Below, one piece after another: positions 28,590 through 36,952 of a stretch of DNA of 64,000 nt. Source of the stretch: Proteiniclasticum aestuarii (GTDB taxonomy: Bacteria; Bacillota; Clostridia; Clostridiales; Clostridiaceae). Positions within the stretch are counted from its first letter, which is position 1; each line of letters begins with the position of its first letter. A model generated the notes under the pieces. It did not search any database. It saw nothing but the letters and a program-made list of their open reading frames with translations, and was not told the origin of the DNA. Location: contig NZ_JAFNJU010000009.1 in assembly GCF_017368455.1 (NCBI RefSeq), positions 120,711-184,710 of the forward strand, written 5' to 3'. The position numbers were made by a program, and so were the translations under genes.

Positions 28590-29321
28590 ATGGTATTTGA
28601 TATAATAAGCAAAATCCGATTTGGTCTGTCACTGATTCGACTATGGTTCAGCATGCTTGGAACCCGATTCTCAAAAAAGAAAATGAGCCGGGATGCCTAC
28701 TATCAGGAAATTCTTAGAAGGGCTAAGGTCCATACTTCCGATCTGGTCAGAATATCCAGGATGAACCTCGTGGTGGAAGGTCTGGAAAATATACCGGATG
28801 AACCGGTGGTCTTCATGGGGAACCATCAGTCCTACATCGATATCTATGTGACGGTCACAACCTTAAGCAGAAGACTGATCCTCATCGGTAAGAAGGAGAT
28901 TCTGAAAATACCCATAATCGGCAAATTAGGCCGTGAGATGAATGTTCTCTTCCTCGACCGGGAAAACCCCCGTGAAGGTCTGAAAACGATTCTGGAGGCC
29001 ATCAGGCTCATCAAAGAGGAAAGGTTTGATGTGCTGATCTATCCTGAAGGCACCAGAAGCAAGTCCAGAGAAATGGGGGAATTCCACAAAGGCAGTTTCA
29101 AGATTCCCCAGAAATCAAAGGCACCCATTATTCCAATGGTCGTCAATGATGCATACAAGGTGTTTGAAGACACCTACAGAGTCACCCCCGGGGTGGATGT
29201 CCACCTGAAGTTTCTGCCACCTATCTATATGGATCAGCTCACAGAGGATGAGGTGAAGAATATCGATCAGGTACTCAAAGACAGAATCCAGAAGGAACTG
29301 GATGCTTTCAACGCAAAATGA
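28590..29321 (+). CDS. plsC: 1-acyl-sn-glycerol-3-phosphate acyltransferase
   Basis: A 243-residue PlsC-family enzyme with a hydrophobic N-terminus. The catalytic H-x4-D is NHQSYID (H79...D84), and the substrate motifs are FLDREN (121-126) and PEGTRS (152-157). It makes phosphatidic acid from lysophosphatidic acid at the membrane. AAGGAG precedes the ATG. It stands alone on the + strand, with a TATAAT at 28519 as a possible -10. A terminator hairpin follows. Confidence 0.93.
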   Translation: MVFDIISKIRFGLSLIRLWFSMLGTRFSKKKMSRDAYYQEILRRAKVHTSDLVRISRMNLVVEGLENIPDEPVVFMGNHQSYIDIYVTVTTLSRRLILIGKKEILKIPIIGKLGREMNVLFLDRENPREGLKTILEAIRLIKEERFDVLIYPEGTRSKSREMGEFHKGSFKIPQKSKAPIIPMVVNDAYKVFEDTYRVTPGVDVHLKFLPPIYMDQLTEDEVKNIDQVLKDRIQKELDAFNAK

Positions 29322-29332
29322 AAAGATATAAA

Positions 29333-29361
29333 AAAACAGCTGCGATGTAAGCAGCTGTTTT
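29333..29361 (-). terminator. Bidirectional terminator between plsC and lrp
   Basis: AAAACAGCTGC (29333-29343) pairs with GCAGCTGTTTT (29351-29361). On the minus strand a tail of seven Ts follows, so it strongly serves the lrp gene and probably plsC too. Confidence 0.85.
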
Positions 29362-29383
29362 GCTATTTGATGACTGATCTTCA

Positions 29384-29851
29384 CTAAAGCTTGATGTTTC
29401 TGTCCAGTGGCTGTGATAAGGAGATAAAGGTATCGGTTCTCTGTACACCACTGATGATATTGATACTATTGAGAAGCAGATCCTGCAGGTGAGCGATATT
29501 CTTACATACAAGTTTTGTAAATATTGAATAGTCTCCAGTCGTATAATGCAGTTCTACAATTTCATTGATATTAGCCAATTCGTCGATGGCTGCCTGGAAA
29601 GAGGAACTCTTGTCCAGATAGATTCCCACGAAGCAGCAGACGTCATAGCCCAGTTTAGGCATATCGAGAAGAATCTTCGTTCCTTTGATAATGCCAAGAT
29701 CTTCCATTTTCTTCATTCTCACATGAATCGTACCACCTGAAACATGACACACTCTTGCGATTTCAAGATATGGTGTTCTAGCGTCCTTGATGAGAATTTC
29801 CAGAATCTGCAGATCCAGATCATCCAGATTGATTCCAGTATTGCTTGTCAT
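29384..29851 (-). CDS. Lrp/AsnC family transcriptional regulator
   Basis: A 155-residue regulator with an N-terminal winged helix (about 8-60; LDDLDLQILEILIKDARTPYLEIARVCHVSGGTIHVRMKKMEDLGII read in parts) and a C-terminal RAM effector domain (about 75-145). Such proteins form octamers and sense amino acids. A GGGGGTG site precedes the ATG. Its promoter contains a perfect 7-4-7 dyad over the -10 element, suggesting autoregulation. The target genes are not evident from the neighbourhood. Confidence 0.92.
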   Translation of the reverse strand: MTSNTGINLDDLDLQILEILIKDARTPYLEIARVCHVSGGTIHVRMKKMEDLGIIKGTKILLDMPKLGYDVCCFVGIYLDKSSSFQAAIDELANINEIVELHYTTGDYSIFTKLVCKNIAHLQDLLLNSINIISGVQRTDTFISLSQPLDRNIKL

Positions 29852-29869
29852 AATGCACCCCCATAATTC

Positions 29870-29887
29870 GATATAACTTATTATATC
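29870..29887 (-). promoter_or_regulatory. Dyad over the lrp promoter -10
   Basis: GATATAA-CTTA-TTATATC forms a perfect inverted repeat. The minus-strand -10 TATAAT (29885-29880) lies inside it. It is a candidate autoregulatory operator. Confidence 0.5.
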
Positions 29888-30062
29888 AAATAAAATGACA
29901 TAAAATAGTAATATCGTAAAAAAAATATTCTTTTTCCATGGATTTTATAATACACAATAATTAACAATTTGTAAAGGAGTGTTTTTCGCCGGATCCCTAT
30001 TATCGGCTTGATTATTCAGCTGGAATGGCATAGAATAAAAAGGAATTAAGGGAGGTTTTAAC

Positions 30063-30470
30063 TTGAATTGGACGAATCTGTTAGTCATTTTTGCCATGTC
30101 CATTGCCATCTTCTTTGTTTACTCCATAGTGAACATCAACTATCTGAGTAAGCTTAAAGTCAGCAAATGGACCGTATTGGTTGTATCGCTGGTATTTCTG
30201 TTTATAGGTCTGATCATTCCAGCTTACACCGATAATCTGGTCATCCATTATATACCCACAGCAATCTTTGTGTTCTTTTTCCTGTGGTATTCCGATCTGT
30301 CTGGACTTTCCAAAATCGGTGCACCGAAAAACAGAACATCCGCTACGAATACAACTACCATAAGACCAAAGGCAAAACCAAACAAACTGAAGTATGTCGA
30401 TGAAAAAGACATCGTAAAAGCGGAAGAACTGAAAGGGAAGAACAAACTTTTCAAGAAAAATAAGAAATAA
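30063..30470 (+). CDS. Small membrane protein with three helices, unknown function
   Basis: A 135-residue protein with a TTG start supported by GGGAGG 7 bases upstream. Three membrane helices are likely (about 5-25, 37-55, 60-80), followed by a soluble, strongly basic tail rich in lysine (about 85-135, ending KKNKK). No family was recognised. It stands alone between the lrp and nrdJ regions and ends in its own terminator. A TATAAT at 29946 may be its -10. Confidence 0.65.
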   Translation: MNWTNLLVIFAMSIAIFFVYSIVNINYLSKLKVSKWTVLVVSLVFLFIGLIIPAYTDNLVIHYIPTAIFVFFFLWYSDLSGLSKIGAPKNRTSATNTTTIRPKAKPNKLKYVDEKDIVKAEELKGKNKLFKKNKK

Positions 30471-30500
30471 TTTCTTTATGATTCTATAAGAGATTATAAG

Positions 30501-30530
30501 AGCAGATATGGCAGCATATCTGCTTTTTTA
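30501..30530 (+). terminator. Intrinsic terminator after the small membrane protein gene
   Basis: AGCAGATATG (30501-30510) pairs with CATATCTGCT (30515-30524), followed by a run of Ts. Confidence 0.88.
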
Positions 30531-30532
30531 CG

Positions 30533-30578
30533 GAGAAAAGCAGCCGCATCACCTAGCGTGATGCGGCTGCCTGTTTTT
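30533..30578 (-). terminator. Bidirectional terminator at the 3' end of nrdJ
   Basis: A 13-bp perfect stem GCAGCCGCATCAC / GTGATGCGGCTGC (30540-30552 with 30558-30570), loop CTAGC. T-rich tails lie on both sides (TTTTCTCC on the minus strand, TGTTTTTAT on the plus strand). Confidence 0.88.
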
Positions 30579-30589
30579 ATGATTTTATT

Positions 30590-33500
30590 TTATGAGCAAC
30601 CGGTGGTTGTTCCGCAGTCCAGACAGACCTTACAGGTTCCGTTCTTGACCATTCTGGTGCTCTGACAGGTAGGACATACAGAGTCGTAGAGTTTTTCACC
30701 GTTCTTTTCTGCGTCCTTTATGATGTCCTTCACATCGGTCTCATCCACCACCATGGACAGCTGTTTGATATTCTCGGTTTCATAGTAATTGTTCACAAAT
30801 CTGGATCTTGATCGCGTCAGCACATCATTCTCTTCCGGCTTGATCTGCACCCTGGAGTAATCTCCCAGTTCGATATCAATGACCTTGGAGATCAGATCCG
30901 AAATGGAGCTCACATTCTTGATGTAAGGATGCTTGGAAACAAATCCGTAAGGCTCATATTTCTGTCCTCTCAGCATCTTGGAGATATCCTTTGGCGGGAT
31001 ATGATACTGCAGCATGACGGATACTGTCTTGGACAGGGAGTTGAGCAGACCTGTGATCAGGGTTCCTTCTCTGTCGGTTGTCATGTAGATTTCAGAAATT
31101 TCACCTCTGGCATTTCTGTTCACCGTGACATAGACTTTCACATCATCGATCTGGGCAGGGTGGGTATGTCCGGCACGGATGCCATTCATTTTCTCCCTCC
31201 TGTTTCCGCCAGCATTGGTCTTCGGAAGGTTTCTTCTGGCTTCTTTTGCGTATTCCAGCAGAGCATCGTAGGTGAGATTTTCCAGTTCCAGATCCTCATC
31301 CTGATGATCGATCTTCGTATTCAGCGGCTGGGCGAACTTGGATCCATCTCTGTAGAGGGAGATTCCTTTGACGCCGGTTTCCCATGAACGGATATGGACT
31401 TCCTTGAAGTCTTCCACCGTTGCATCCTTAGGCAGATTCACTGTCTTTGAAATCGCGCCGGATACAAGAGGGGTGAGCGCAGCGACCATAAGTACATGGC
31501 CATAATGCTGAATGAATCTTTTTCCGGTTCCACATACGTTGGCCGTGTCAAAGATCGGATAATGCTCTTCCTTCAGGTGTGGGGCTCCTTCGATCTTACC
31601 ATCCACAACCATGCCGTTTTCTTCCTTGCCGATGTAGGCCATGATGTCCTGGACCTCTTCTTTGGTGTATCCAAGATTCTTCAGTGCCACTTCCACGATG
31701 GGATTGGCAATGGTCATGAATCCGCCACCCACAAGCTTCTTGTAGACCACGTGGGAGAAGAATGGCTCAATGGATGTGGCGGCGCAGTCCATGGCGAAGG
31801 AAATGGTACCTGTCGGCGCAATGACGCTGACCTGGGCATTTCTGTATCCGAACTCTTCTCCATGATTCACCGCATCGGTCCATGATTCCTTCAGTACATC
31901 AGAAAGCTCTGTCTGGCCAAGCTGCATAAGAAGGCCATGGTTGATGCGGATAGGCTCATAATGAAGCTCTTCCATGTCTGTATCCAGGGCACCTGCCACT
32001 CTTGCGTGGTTTCGGATGACTCTGTTCATATATTTTCTGTTCAGATCATACTTTTCAAAAGGTCCTACAGCTTTCGCCATCAGTGCGGAAACCTTGTAGC
32101 TTTCTCCTGTGATCAGTCCCATGATTCCTGCTGAAAGCGCTCTTGCTTCATCAGAATCGTAAGGAAGCCCTAAAGCCATAAGCAGGGATGCGATATTCGC
32201 GATACCCAGTCCTGTAGTTCTGAACATGTAAGTTTTTCTTGCAATGTCCACAGTAGGGAACTGTCCCCAGTTGATGGAGGATTCCAGCAGCAGTTGATTC
32301 AGTCCGATCATATGCTTCAGTCCTTTGACGTCAAGCACATTCTTCTCCACATCATAGAATCTGTAGATATTAAGGGATGCCAGATTACAGCTGGTGTCAT
32401 CCAGGAATGCATACTCTCCACATGGATTGGTGGAATTCAGTCTGTTGTGCTTTGCCCAGAGATCTCCGTCTTCCCCAGCAGGGCATGTATGCCATGCATT
32501 GAATGTATCCGTGAACTGAGGTGCAGGGTCTGCTGATTTGCATGCGGCATCATTGAACTCTTCCCATAGTTTGGAGACTTTGATTTCTCTGTTGACGGAA
32601 TCATCCACTCTTCCACGAAGTGTTATGGTGGCGTCGGGATCGTTATCCAGATTCTTCACTTTTCTCATGAATTCATCAGAGATTCTCAAAGAGTTGTTGG
32701 AATTCTGACCGGATACGGTTTCGTATGCTTCTCCATCAATATCGGCATCATATCCCATCTTTGCCAGTGCACGAACCTTGTCTTCTTCCTTGGCTTTCCA
32801 GAGGATGAACTGTTCGATTTCAGGGTGGTCCACGTCGAGACAGACCATCTTGGCTGCTCTTCTTGTGGTTCCGCCTGATTTGATGGCACCCGCATTTCTG
32901 TCAAGACCTTTCAGGAAGCTCATAAGACCTGATGAAACACCTCCACCAGTGAGTTTTTCCCCAACAGCTCTGATATTGGAGAAGTTGGTTCCGGTTCCGG
33001 ACCCGCCCTTGAACAGTTTGGTTTCGGAAACATACTGCTCGGAAATGGAATGATCTCCAAGAAGCTTGTCTTCAATGGAGAGAATGAAGCATGCGGATGC
33101 CTGGGTTCTTGTATAGGTATCCTGAGATTTCACGACTTTCTTCTGATCAGGATCATAATAGTACAGATCATTCTGTCCACCGGTGATGCCATAGCTCTGC
33201 TTCAGCCCGGTATTGAACCACTGCGGAGAGTTTGGTGCATACATCTGATTCAGAAGGCCATAGACCATTTCATCGTAGAAAATGTCTTTTTCCTCCTGCG
33301 TCTTAATGATCCCTTCATCTACAAGAGATTCCATCCAGAATGAAACCATTCTATGTGCGACCATTTTCATGGAATCCTCATACCCGGATTCGTTGTTTAC
33401 ACCAGCTCTTCTGAAATATTTCGAAGCGATGATGTCAACGGCGTTCTGTGAATAATGAACCGGAAACTCCAGTCCCTTCATTTCTGTAATCACTTTACCG

Positions 33501-33625
33501 GTCTTGTGGTTTTTCAAAAGAACATCTCTTTTGCTCCAGTCAAATAAGTCATACACAGTTTTGTCTTTATTATTATCCAGCTCTTTAGTATAATAACGTT
33601 TGAACAAGTCTTTAATATCCTTCAT
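30590..33625 (-). CDS. nrdJ: Adenosylcobalamin-dependent (class II) ribonucleotide reductase
   Basis: A 1011-residue large-form class II enzyme that makes deoxyribonucleotides using a B12-derived radical. SACFILS carries the first active-site cysteine, NSTNPCGEYAFLD the thiyl-radical cysteine, and VIAPTGTISFAMDC the later active-site loop. The C-terminus ends in a cysteine-rich zinc-ribbon-like tail (CPTC...CKVCLDCG) for re-reduction. GGGAGG precedes the ATG. The promoter carries paired NrdR-like boxes. No B12 riboswitch is seen upstream. Confidence 0.96.
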   Translation of the reverse strand: MKDIKDLFKRYYTKELDNNKDKTVYDLFDWSKRDVLLKNHKTGKVITEMKGLEFPVHYSQNAVDIIASKYFRRAGVNNESGYEDSMKMVAHRMVSFWMESLVDEGIIKTQEEKDIFYDEMVYGLLNQMYAPNSPQWFNTGLKQSYGITGGQNDLYYYDPDQKKVVKSQDTYTRTQASACFILSIEDKLLGDHSISEQYVSETKLFKGGSGTGTNFSNIRAVGEKLTGGGVSSGLMSFLKGLDRNAGAIKSGGTTRRAAKMVCLDVDHPEIEQFILWKAKEEDKVRALAKMGYDADIDGEAYETVSGQNSNNSLRISDEFMRKVKNLDNDPDATITLRGRVDDSVNREIKVSKLWEEFNDAACKSADPAPQFTDTFNAWHTCPAGEDGDLWAKHNRLNSTNPCGEYAFLDDTSCNLASLNIYRFYDVEKNVLDVKGLKHMIGLNQLLLESSINWGQFPTVDIARKTYMFRTTGLGIANIASLLMALGLPYDSDEARALSAGIMGLITGESYKVSALMAKAVGPFEKYDLNRKYMNRVIRNHARVAGALDTDMEELHYEPIRINHGLLMQLGQTELSDVLKESWTDAVNHGEEFGYRNAQVSVIAPTGTISFAMDCAATSIEPFFSHVVYKKLVGGGFMTIANPIVEVALKNLGYTKEEVQDIMAYIGKEENGMVVDGKIEGAPHLKEEHYPIFDTANVCGTGKRFIQHYGHVLMVAALTPLVSGAISKTVNLPKDATVEDFKEVHIRSWETGVKGISLYRDGSKFAQPLNTKIDHQDEDLELENLTYDALLEYAKEARRNLPKTNAGGNRREKMNGIRAGHTHPAQIDDVKVYVTVNRNARGEISEIYMTTDREGTLITGLLNSLSKTVSVMLQYHIPPKDISKMLRGQKYEPYGFVSKHPYIKNVSSISDLISKVIDIELGDYSRVQIKPEENDVLTRSRSRFVNNYYETENIKQLSMVVDETDVKDIIKDAEKNGEKLYDSVCPTCQSTRMVKNGTCKVCLDCGTTTGCS

Positions 33626-33657
33626 TGCTTACCTCCCAAATAATTGACGATGAAATA

Positions 33658-33686
33658 AGTATAATACTATATGTTGTGTAAAGCAA
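33658..33686 (-). promoter_or_regulatory. nrdJ promoter
   Basis: On the minus strand: TTGCTT (33686-33681), a 17-base spacer, TATACT (33663-33658). The spacer is almost exactly filled by an NrdR-like box. Confidence 0.75.
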
Positions 33687-33711
33687 TACTGAAAACCACA
33701 ATATGTAGATA
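33664..33711 (-). promoter_or_regulatory. Tandem NrdR-like boxes at nrdJ
   Basis: Box 1 (33664-33679) reads ACACAACATATAGTAT on the minus strand and agrees with the published NrdR consensus acaCwAtATaTwGtgt at 14 of 16 positions. Box 2 (33696-33711) agrees at 11 of 16. Their centres are 32 bp apart, about three helical turns, the usual spacing for the pair. Repression of nrdJ when ATP/dATP load on NrdR is high would be expected. Confidence 0.75.
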
Positions 33712-33844
33712 TTTAACAACTTGACAACGCGAAATAAAGGGGAAAAGAAATGATGGGATTTAAAGGAACTCAAAAAGAGTCCACGAAAGATCGATTCATC
33801 GGATAAATTTGCACGAAGCGCACAAAATTTGAGGAAAATGAGGT

Positions 33845-34354
33845 ATGATGATTAAAGAATTTAAAGGGATGAGACCCAAAATACAGGAAAATTGTTTTAT
33901 CGCGGAAAATGCGACACTGATCGGAAACATCGAAATCGATGAAAAGTCATCCGTCTGGTACGGTACGGTGATCCGAGGGGATGTGGCACCCATCCGCATC
34001 GGAAAGGAAACCAATATTCAGGATAATTCCATTCTCCACACAGAAGAAGGCCTCACGATGACCATCGGGGATCATGTGACCATCGGGCACGGCTGCATCG
34101 TTCATGGCGCATCCATTCTCGGACACTCCATCATCGGTATGGGCAGTATCCTTCTGAACGGATGCGAAATCGGAAAGAGCTCCATGGTGGGAGCCGGAAG
34201 CCTCGTGACAGAAGGCAAGAAGATTCCGGAGGGAGAACTGTGGATAGGGCGTCCTGCAAAATTTGTGAGAAAACTTACAAAGGAAGAAATCATAAAACTG
34301 GAAAATTCGGCAAATCACTATTTTGACTATGCCATGGCGCATAAAGGAGACTGA
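33845..34354 (+). CDS. Gamma-carbonic anhydrase family protein
   Basis: A 169-residue left-handed beta-helix of hexapeptide repeats. The zinc histidines of the family are visible: H65 (NSILHTEEG), H82 and H87 (IGHGCIVHG). Substrate-side R44 and D46 are in VIRGDVAPI. The family includes active gamma-carbonic anhydrases and YrdA/PaaY-type relatives, so activity is not certain. ATG 33845 is followed at once by a second ATG; either could be used. It is two bases before the CvfB-type gene. Confidence 0.87.
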   Translation: MMIKEFKGMRPKIQENCFIAENATLIGNIEIDEKSSVWYGTVIRGDVAPIRIGKETNIQDNSILHTEEGLTMTIGDHVTIGHGCIVHGASILGHSIIGMGSILLNGCEIGKSSMVGAGSLVTEGKKIPEGELWIGRPAKFVRKLTKEEIIKLENSANHYFDYAMAHKGD

Positions 34355-34355
34355 T

Positions 34356-35201
34356 ATGATTAAATTCGGCGATTACAATATGTTGAAAGTGAAGCGAGAA
34401 GCAACCTTCGGACTTTATCTGGACAAGGAGACAGGAAACACCTCCGACGACATCCTTCTGCCCAATGGGAATATAGTTGGGGATACACCAAAGATTGGGG
34501 ATGAAGTCCAGGTGTTCATATACAGAGACTCCAAGGACAGACTCATCGCTACCATGAAAAAGCCTAAGGTTACAGTCGATAATTTTGCCGTCCTGAAGGT
34601 GACTTCTATCACTGAATTCGGTGCCTTCATGGATTTCGGACTGGAAAGAGACATTCTGGTGCCCAAAAGAGAAATGAAATACACCATGGTTCCCGGGAAT
34701 GAATACCTGGTATTCATCTATGAGGACAAAACCGGTCGTCTGGCCGCTTCCACTGAAGTAGGCCGCTATCTGGATCTTCCAGAGGAAGATCAGTATAAGG
34801 TGGGAGACACGGTCACAGGCATCGTCTATGACAAACAGACCAACGGCACACTGGAAGTGGCCATCGAAGAAAAGTATATGGGTATCGTTCTGAAAAACGA
34901 GTACTTCACGGATATCCGTCCTGGCGACAGAGTCACTGGAACCATCAAGAGAATCCTGGAAGATGGAAGAATAAGCTTCACGCCCCGTAAGAAGATGATT
35001 GAGGCGAAAGAGGAGCTTTCTGACACCATTTTAGACTATCTCAAGGATCATGAAGGATTCATGCCGTATAATGACAAGTCCACACCGGAGGAGATCAGAA
35101 AACAGTTCAACAGCAGCAAGAACTATTTCAAGATTTCTCTCGGAAATCTCATGAAGAAAGGACTCATCAGGCAGGATGAAAAGGGAACCCATCTGAAATA
35201 A
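34356..35201 (+). CDS. CvfB-like S1-domain RNA-binding protein
   Basis: A 281-residue protein with three S1-like domains (about 1-65, 70-140, 145-215) and a C-terminal winged helix (about 225-281; LSDTILDYLKDHEGFMP). This is the CvfB/YitL layout, a Gram-positive RNA-binding virulence and gene-expression modulator. The frame extends to 34323 inside the preceding gene, but AAAGGAG supports the ATG at 34356. It is co-transcribed with the gamma-carbonic anhydrase-like gene. Confidence 0.87.
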   Translation: MIKFGDYNMLKVKREATFGLYLDKETGNTSDDILLPNGNIVGDTPKIGDEVQVFIYRDSKDRLIATMKKPKVTVDNFAVLKVTSITEFGAFMDFGLERDILVPKREMKYTMVPGNEYLVFIYEDKTGRLAASTEVGRYLDLPEEDQYKVGDTVTGIVYDKQTNGTLEVAIEEKYMGIVLKNEYFTDIRPGDRVTGTIKRILEDGRISFTPRKKMIEAKEELSDTILDYLKDHEGFMPYNDKSTPEEIRKQFNSSKNYFKISLGNLMKKGLIRQDEKGTHLK

Positions 35202-35224
35202 GACCATTCGAAGGAGGACTCAAA

Positions 35225-35707
35225 TTGATCGAAACAGCAAATCCCACGGGAATGAGCAGAGAAAAGAAACTGAAGAGTGCACTGCTGTTTACCAAAGCGC
35301 AGCTGAAAAATGAAACAGACACTTTGGCGAATCTATCCAACATCAGTGCTGTCATCAATATGTACATGGATGACATCAACTGGGTAGGTTTCTACCTCAT
35401 GAAGGAAGGGGAGCTTGTGCTCGGACCTTTCCAGGGAAAACCAGCCTGCAACCGCATCGAAATCGGTGCAGGAGTATGCGGCACCTGTGTGAAGGAAGGC
35501 AAATCACAGATGGTGGATGACGTGCTTTCCCTTGATAATCATATCGCATGCGACTCCGCATCCCGTTCCGAGCTTGTGGTGCCTATCTATAGAAGCGGTG
35601 AGATCTTCGGTGTTCTGGACATCGACAGCCCTTCACTGGCAAGATTCACAGAGCTTGAGAAAACCTATATGGAAGAGCTTGTGGGGATTCTGGAAGAATC
35701 TCTATAG
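35225..35707 (+). CDS. msrC: Free methionine-(R)-sulfoxide reductase (GAF domain)
   Basis: A 160-residue GAF-domain protein. Cysteines C75, C85 and C109 reproduce exactly the spacing (10 and 24) of the catalytic cysteines known in the E. coli enzyme, within GPFQGKPAC, GAGVCGTC and NHIACDS. It reduces free Met-R-sulfoxide with thioredoxin. The start is a TTG with AAGGAGG upstream. It is the last gene of a three-gene unit and is followed by a terminator. Confidence 0.92.
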   Translation: MIETANPTGMSREKKLKSALLFTKAQLKNETDTLANLSNISAVINMYMDDINWVGFYLMKEGELVLGPFQGKPACNRIEIGAGVCGTCVKEGKSQMVDDVLSLDNHIACDSASRSELVVPIYRSGEIFGVLDIDSPSLARFTELEKTYMEELVGILEESL

Positions 35708-35724
35708 GAGAAATAAGAGTTACT

Positions 35725-35772
35725 AAAAAAAAACAGATTGAACCGTAATTTACGGCTCAATCTGTTTTTTCA
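35725..35772 (+). terminator. Bidirectional terminator after msrC
   Basis: A long stem AAACAGATTGA-A-CCGTA / TACGG-C-TCAATCTGTTT with A-rich and T-rich flanks suitable for both strands. It separates msrC from the convergent membrane protein gene. Confidence 0.88.
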
Positions 35773-36807
35773 CATTTTATTCTTCAGTTCCAGAATGGTA
35801 TTGAATTCGGTGTACATCAGATCCAGCGTTTCAAGGATTCTCGTCGCCCCTTCAGAATCCTCAGTGGGGTAGACCCTCTGATGAGGCATGTATGTTGTCT
35901 CTTCCTTGGTGGTATTCATAAAATCAAGACTACCAAGGGCATCGATGAATTTTCTGAACTCCTTGACGTCTGAATCCTTCAGGATCACTTTGAAGGCGTC
36001 TTTCGTGTAGCAGCTGTCATAGGCCAGGTGCGTCATGACTTTCAGTCTTCGGATGATTTCTTCGGATGTCTTCAGATTTGTCTTCTGCAATGCATTCAGG
36101 GGAATCAGCGGTTCTTTCTTCAATGCTTCAATATTATCTGTGACAGCTTCGATATCGGCAAAAACGTGCGAGAAAGGCATATTATAACTCTTCTTTTCTG
36201 ATGTTTCATCTTCTAGAAGATACTCAATGGTCAGAGACATGATGGTTTCCAGCTTGAGTCTGACAAATTCCAGTCTTTTTCTTGTGATTTTTCTGTAATA
36301 GAAGAAAGAGAAGATGAGGTTGAAGATAATGGCAATGAGTACTCCGAGACCCAATGCCAGCATACGCAGCCGGATGGTGAGTAGAATGCTGGGATTGCCC
36401 ATGGCATCGCTCTGAATGTACTGTGTCATATAGATACTGGTGAAGATGGCCACAGGAGACACCGCCCTGTAATCGATCTTCAGGGCCATGTAGAGGGTAA
36501 GTCCCATGCCCAGCATGATGGTGAATACATTCGCACCAAAGAAATACACGAGTATTCCAGTTGTGACTGCACCGAGGAAGGAGGCAAGCAGCTGGTTCAT
36601 GCCGCCTTTGACGGCAGAAATGTTTGTCACTTCCAGATTGTACATGACACCAAGAAGGACGGATATCATGTCAAGCCTGGTGACTTCGAACATCATGCCA
36701 AAGACATAACCCGTTCCAATGGCAAGCATCGCTTTTACAATATACAGCCAGGAGTCAAGAAGCACGGCTTCTTTCCTGAGACCGATCAGTCTTTTAATCT
36801 GTTCCAT
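35770..36807 (-). CDS. FUSC/aromatic acid exporter-like membrane protein
   Basis: A 345-residue protein with about six membrane helices in the first 185 residues and a soluble, helical C-terminal half (about 190-345). This matches the ArAE/DUF939 group of FUSC-like transporters; substrates are unknown. The frame opens at 36849, but AAAAGGAG lies just before the ATG at 36807 (MEQIKRLIGLRKEAV). It is a single gene bordered by terminators. Confidence 0.75.
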   Translation of the reverse strand: MEQIKRLIGLRKEAVLLDSWLYIVKAMLAIGTGYVFGMMFEVTRLDMISVLLGVMYNLEVTNISAVKGGMNQLLASFLGAVTTGILVYFFGANVFTIMLGMGLTLYMALKIDYRAVSPVAIFTSIYMTQYIQSDAMGNPSILLTIRLRMLALGLGVLIAIIFNLIFSFFYYRKITRKRLEFVRLKLETIMSLTIEYLLEDETSEKKSYNMPFSHVFADIEAVTDNIEALKKEPLIPLNALQKTNLKTSEEIIRRLKVMTHLAYDSCYTKDAFKVILKDSDVKEFRKFIDALGSLDFMNTTKEETTYMPHQRVYPTEDSEGATRILETLDLMYTEFNTILELKNKM

Positions 36808-36902
36808 ATTAGCTCCTTTTCGATTAAAAAATATGATTTCTGTACTCAATATAATATCACAGCGAAGAAAAGATGTGTATGTAATTATTCAAATCGGACG
36901 TT

Positions 36903-36940
36903 AAAACCCCCTGAAGCTTGACTTCATCCGCTTCAGGAGG
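36903..36940 (-). terminator. Intrinsic terminator after the P-type ATPase gene
   Basis: CCCCCTGAAGC (36907-36917) pairs with GCTTCAGGAGG (36930-36940). On the minus strand a GTTTTAA tail follows. Confidence 0.75.
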
Positions 36941-36952
36941 CTTCTTTCTATG

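Noticed and set aside
33626..33844. A cobalamin riboswitch before nrdJ was looked for
   Set aside because: The region is short and AT-rich and lacks the B12-box sequence. The NrdR-like boxes explain it better.
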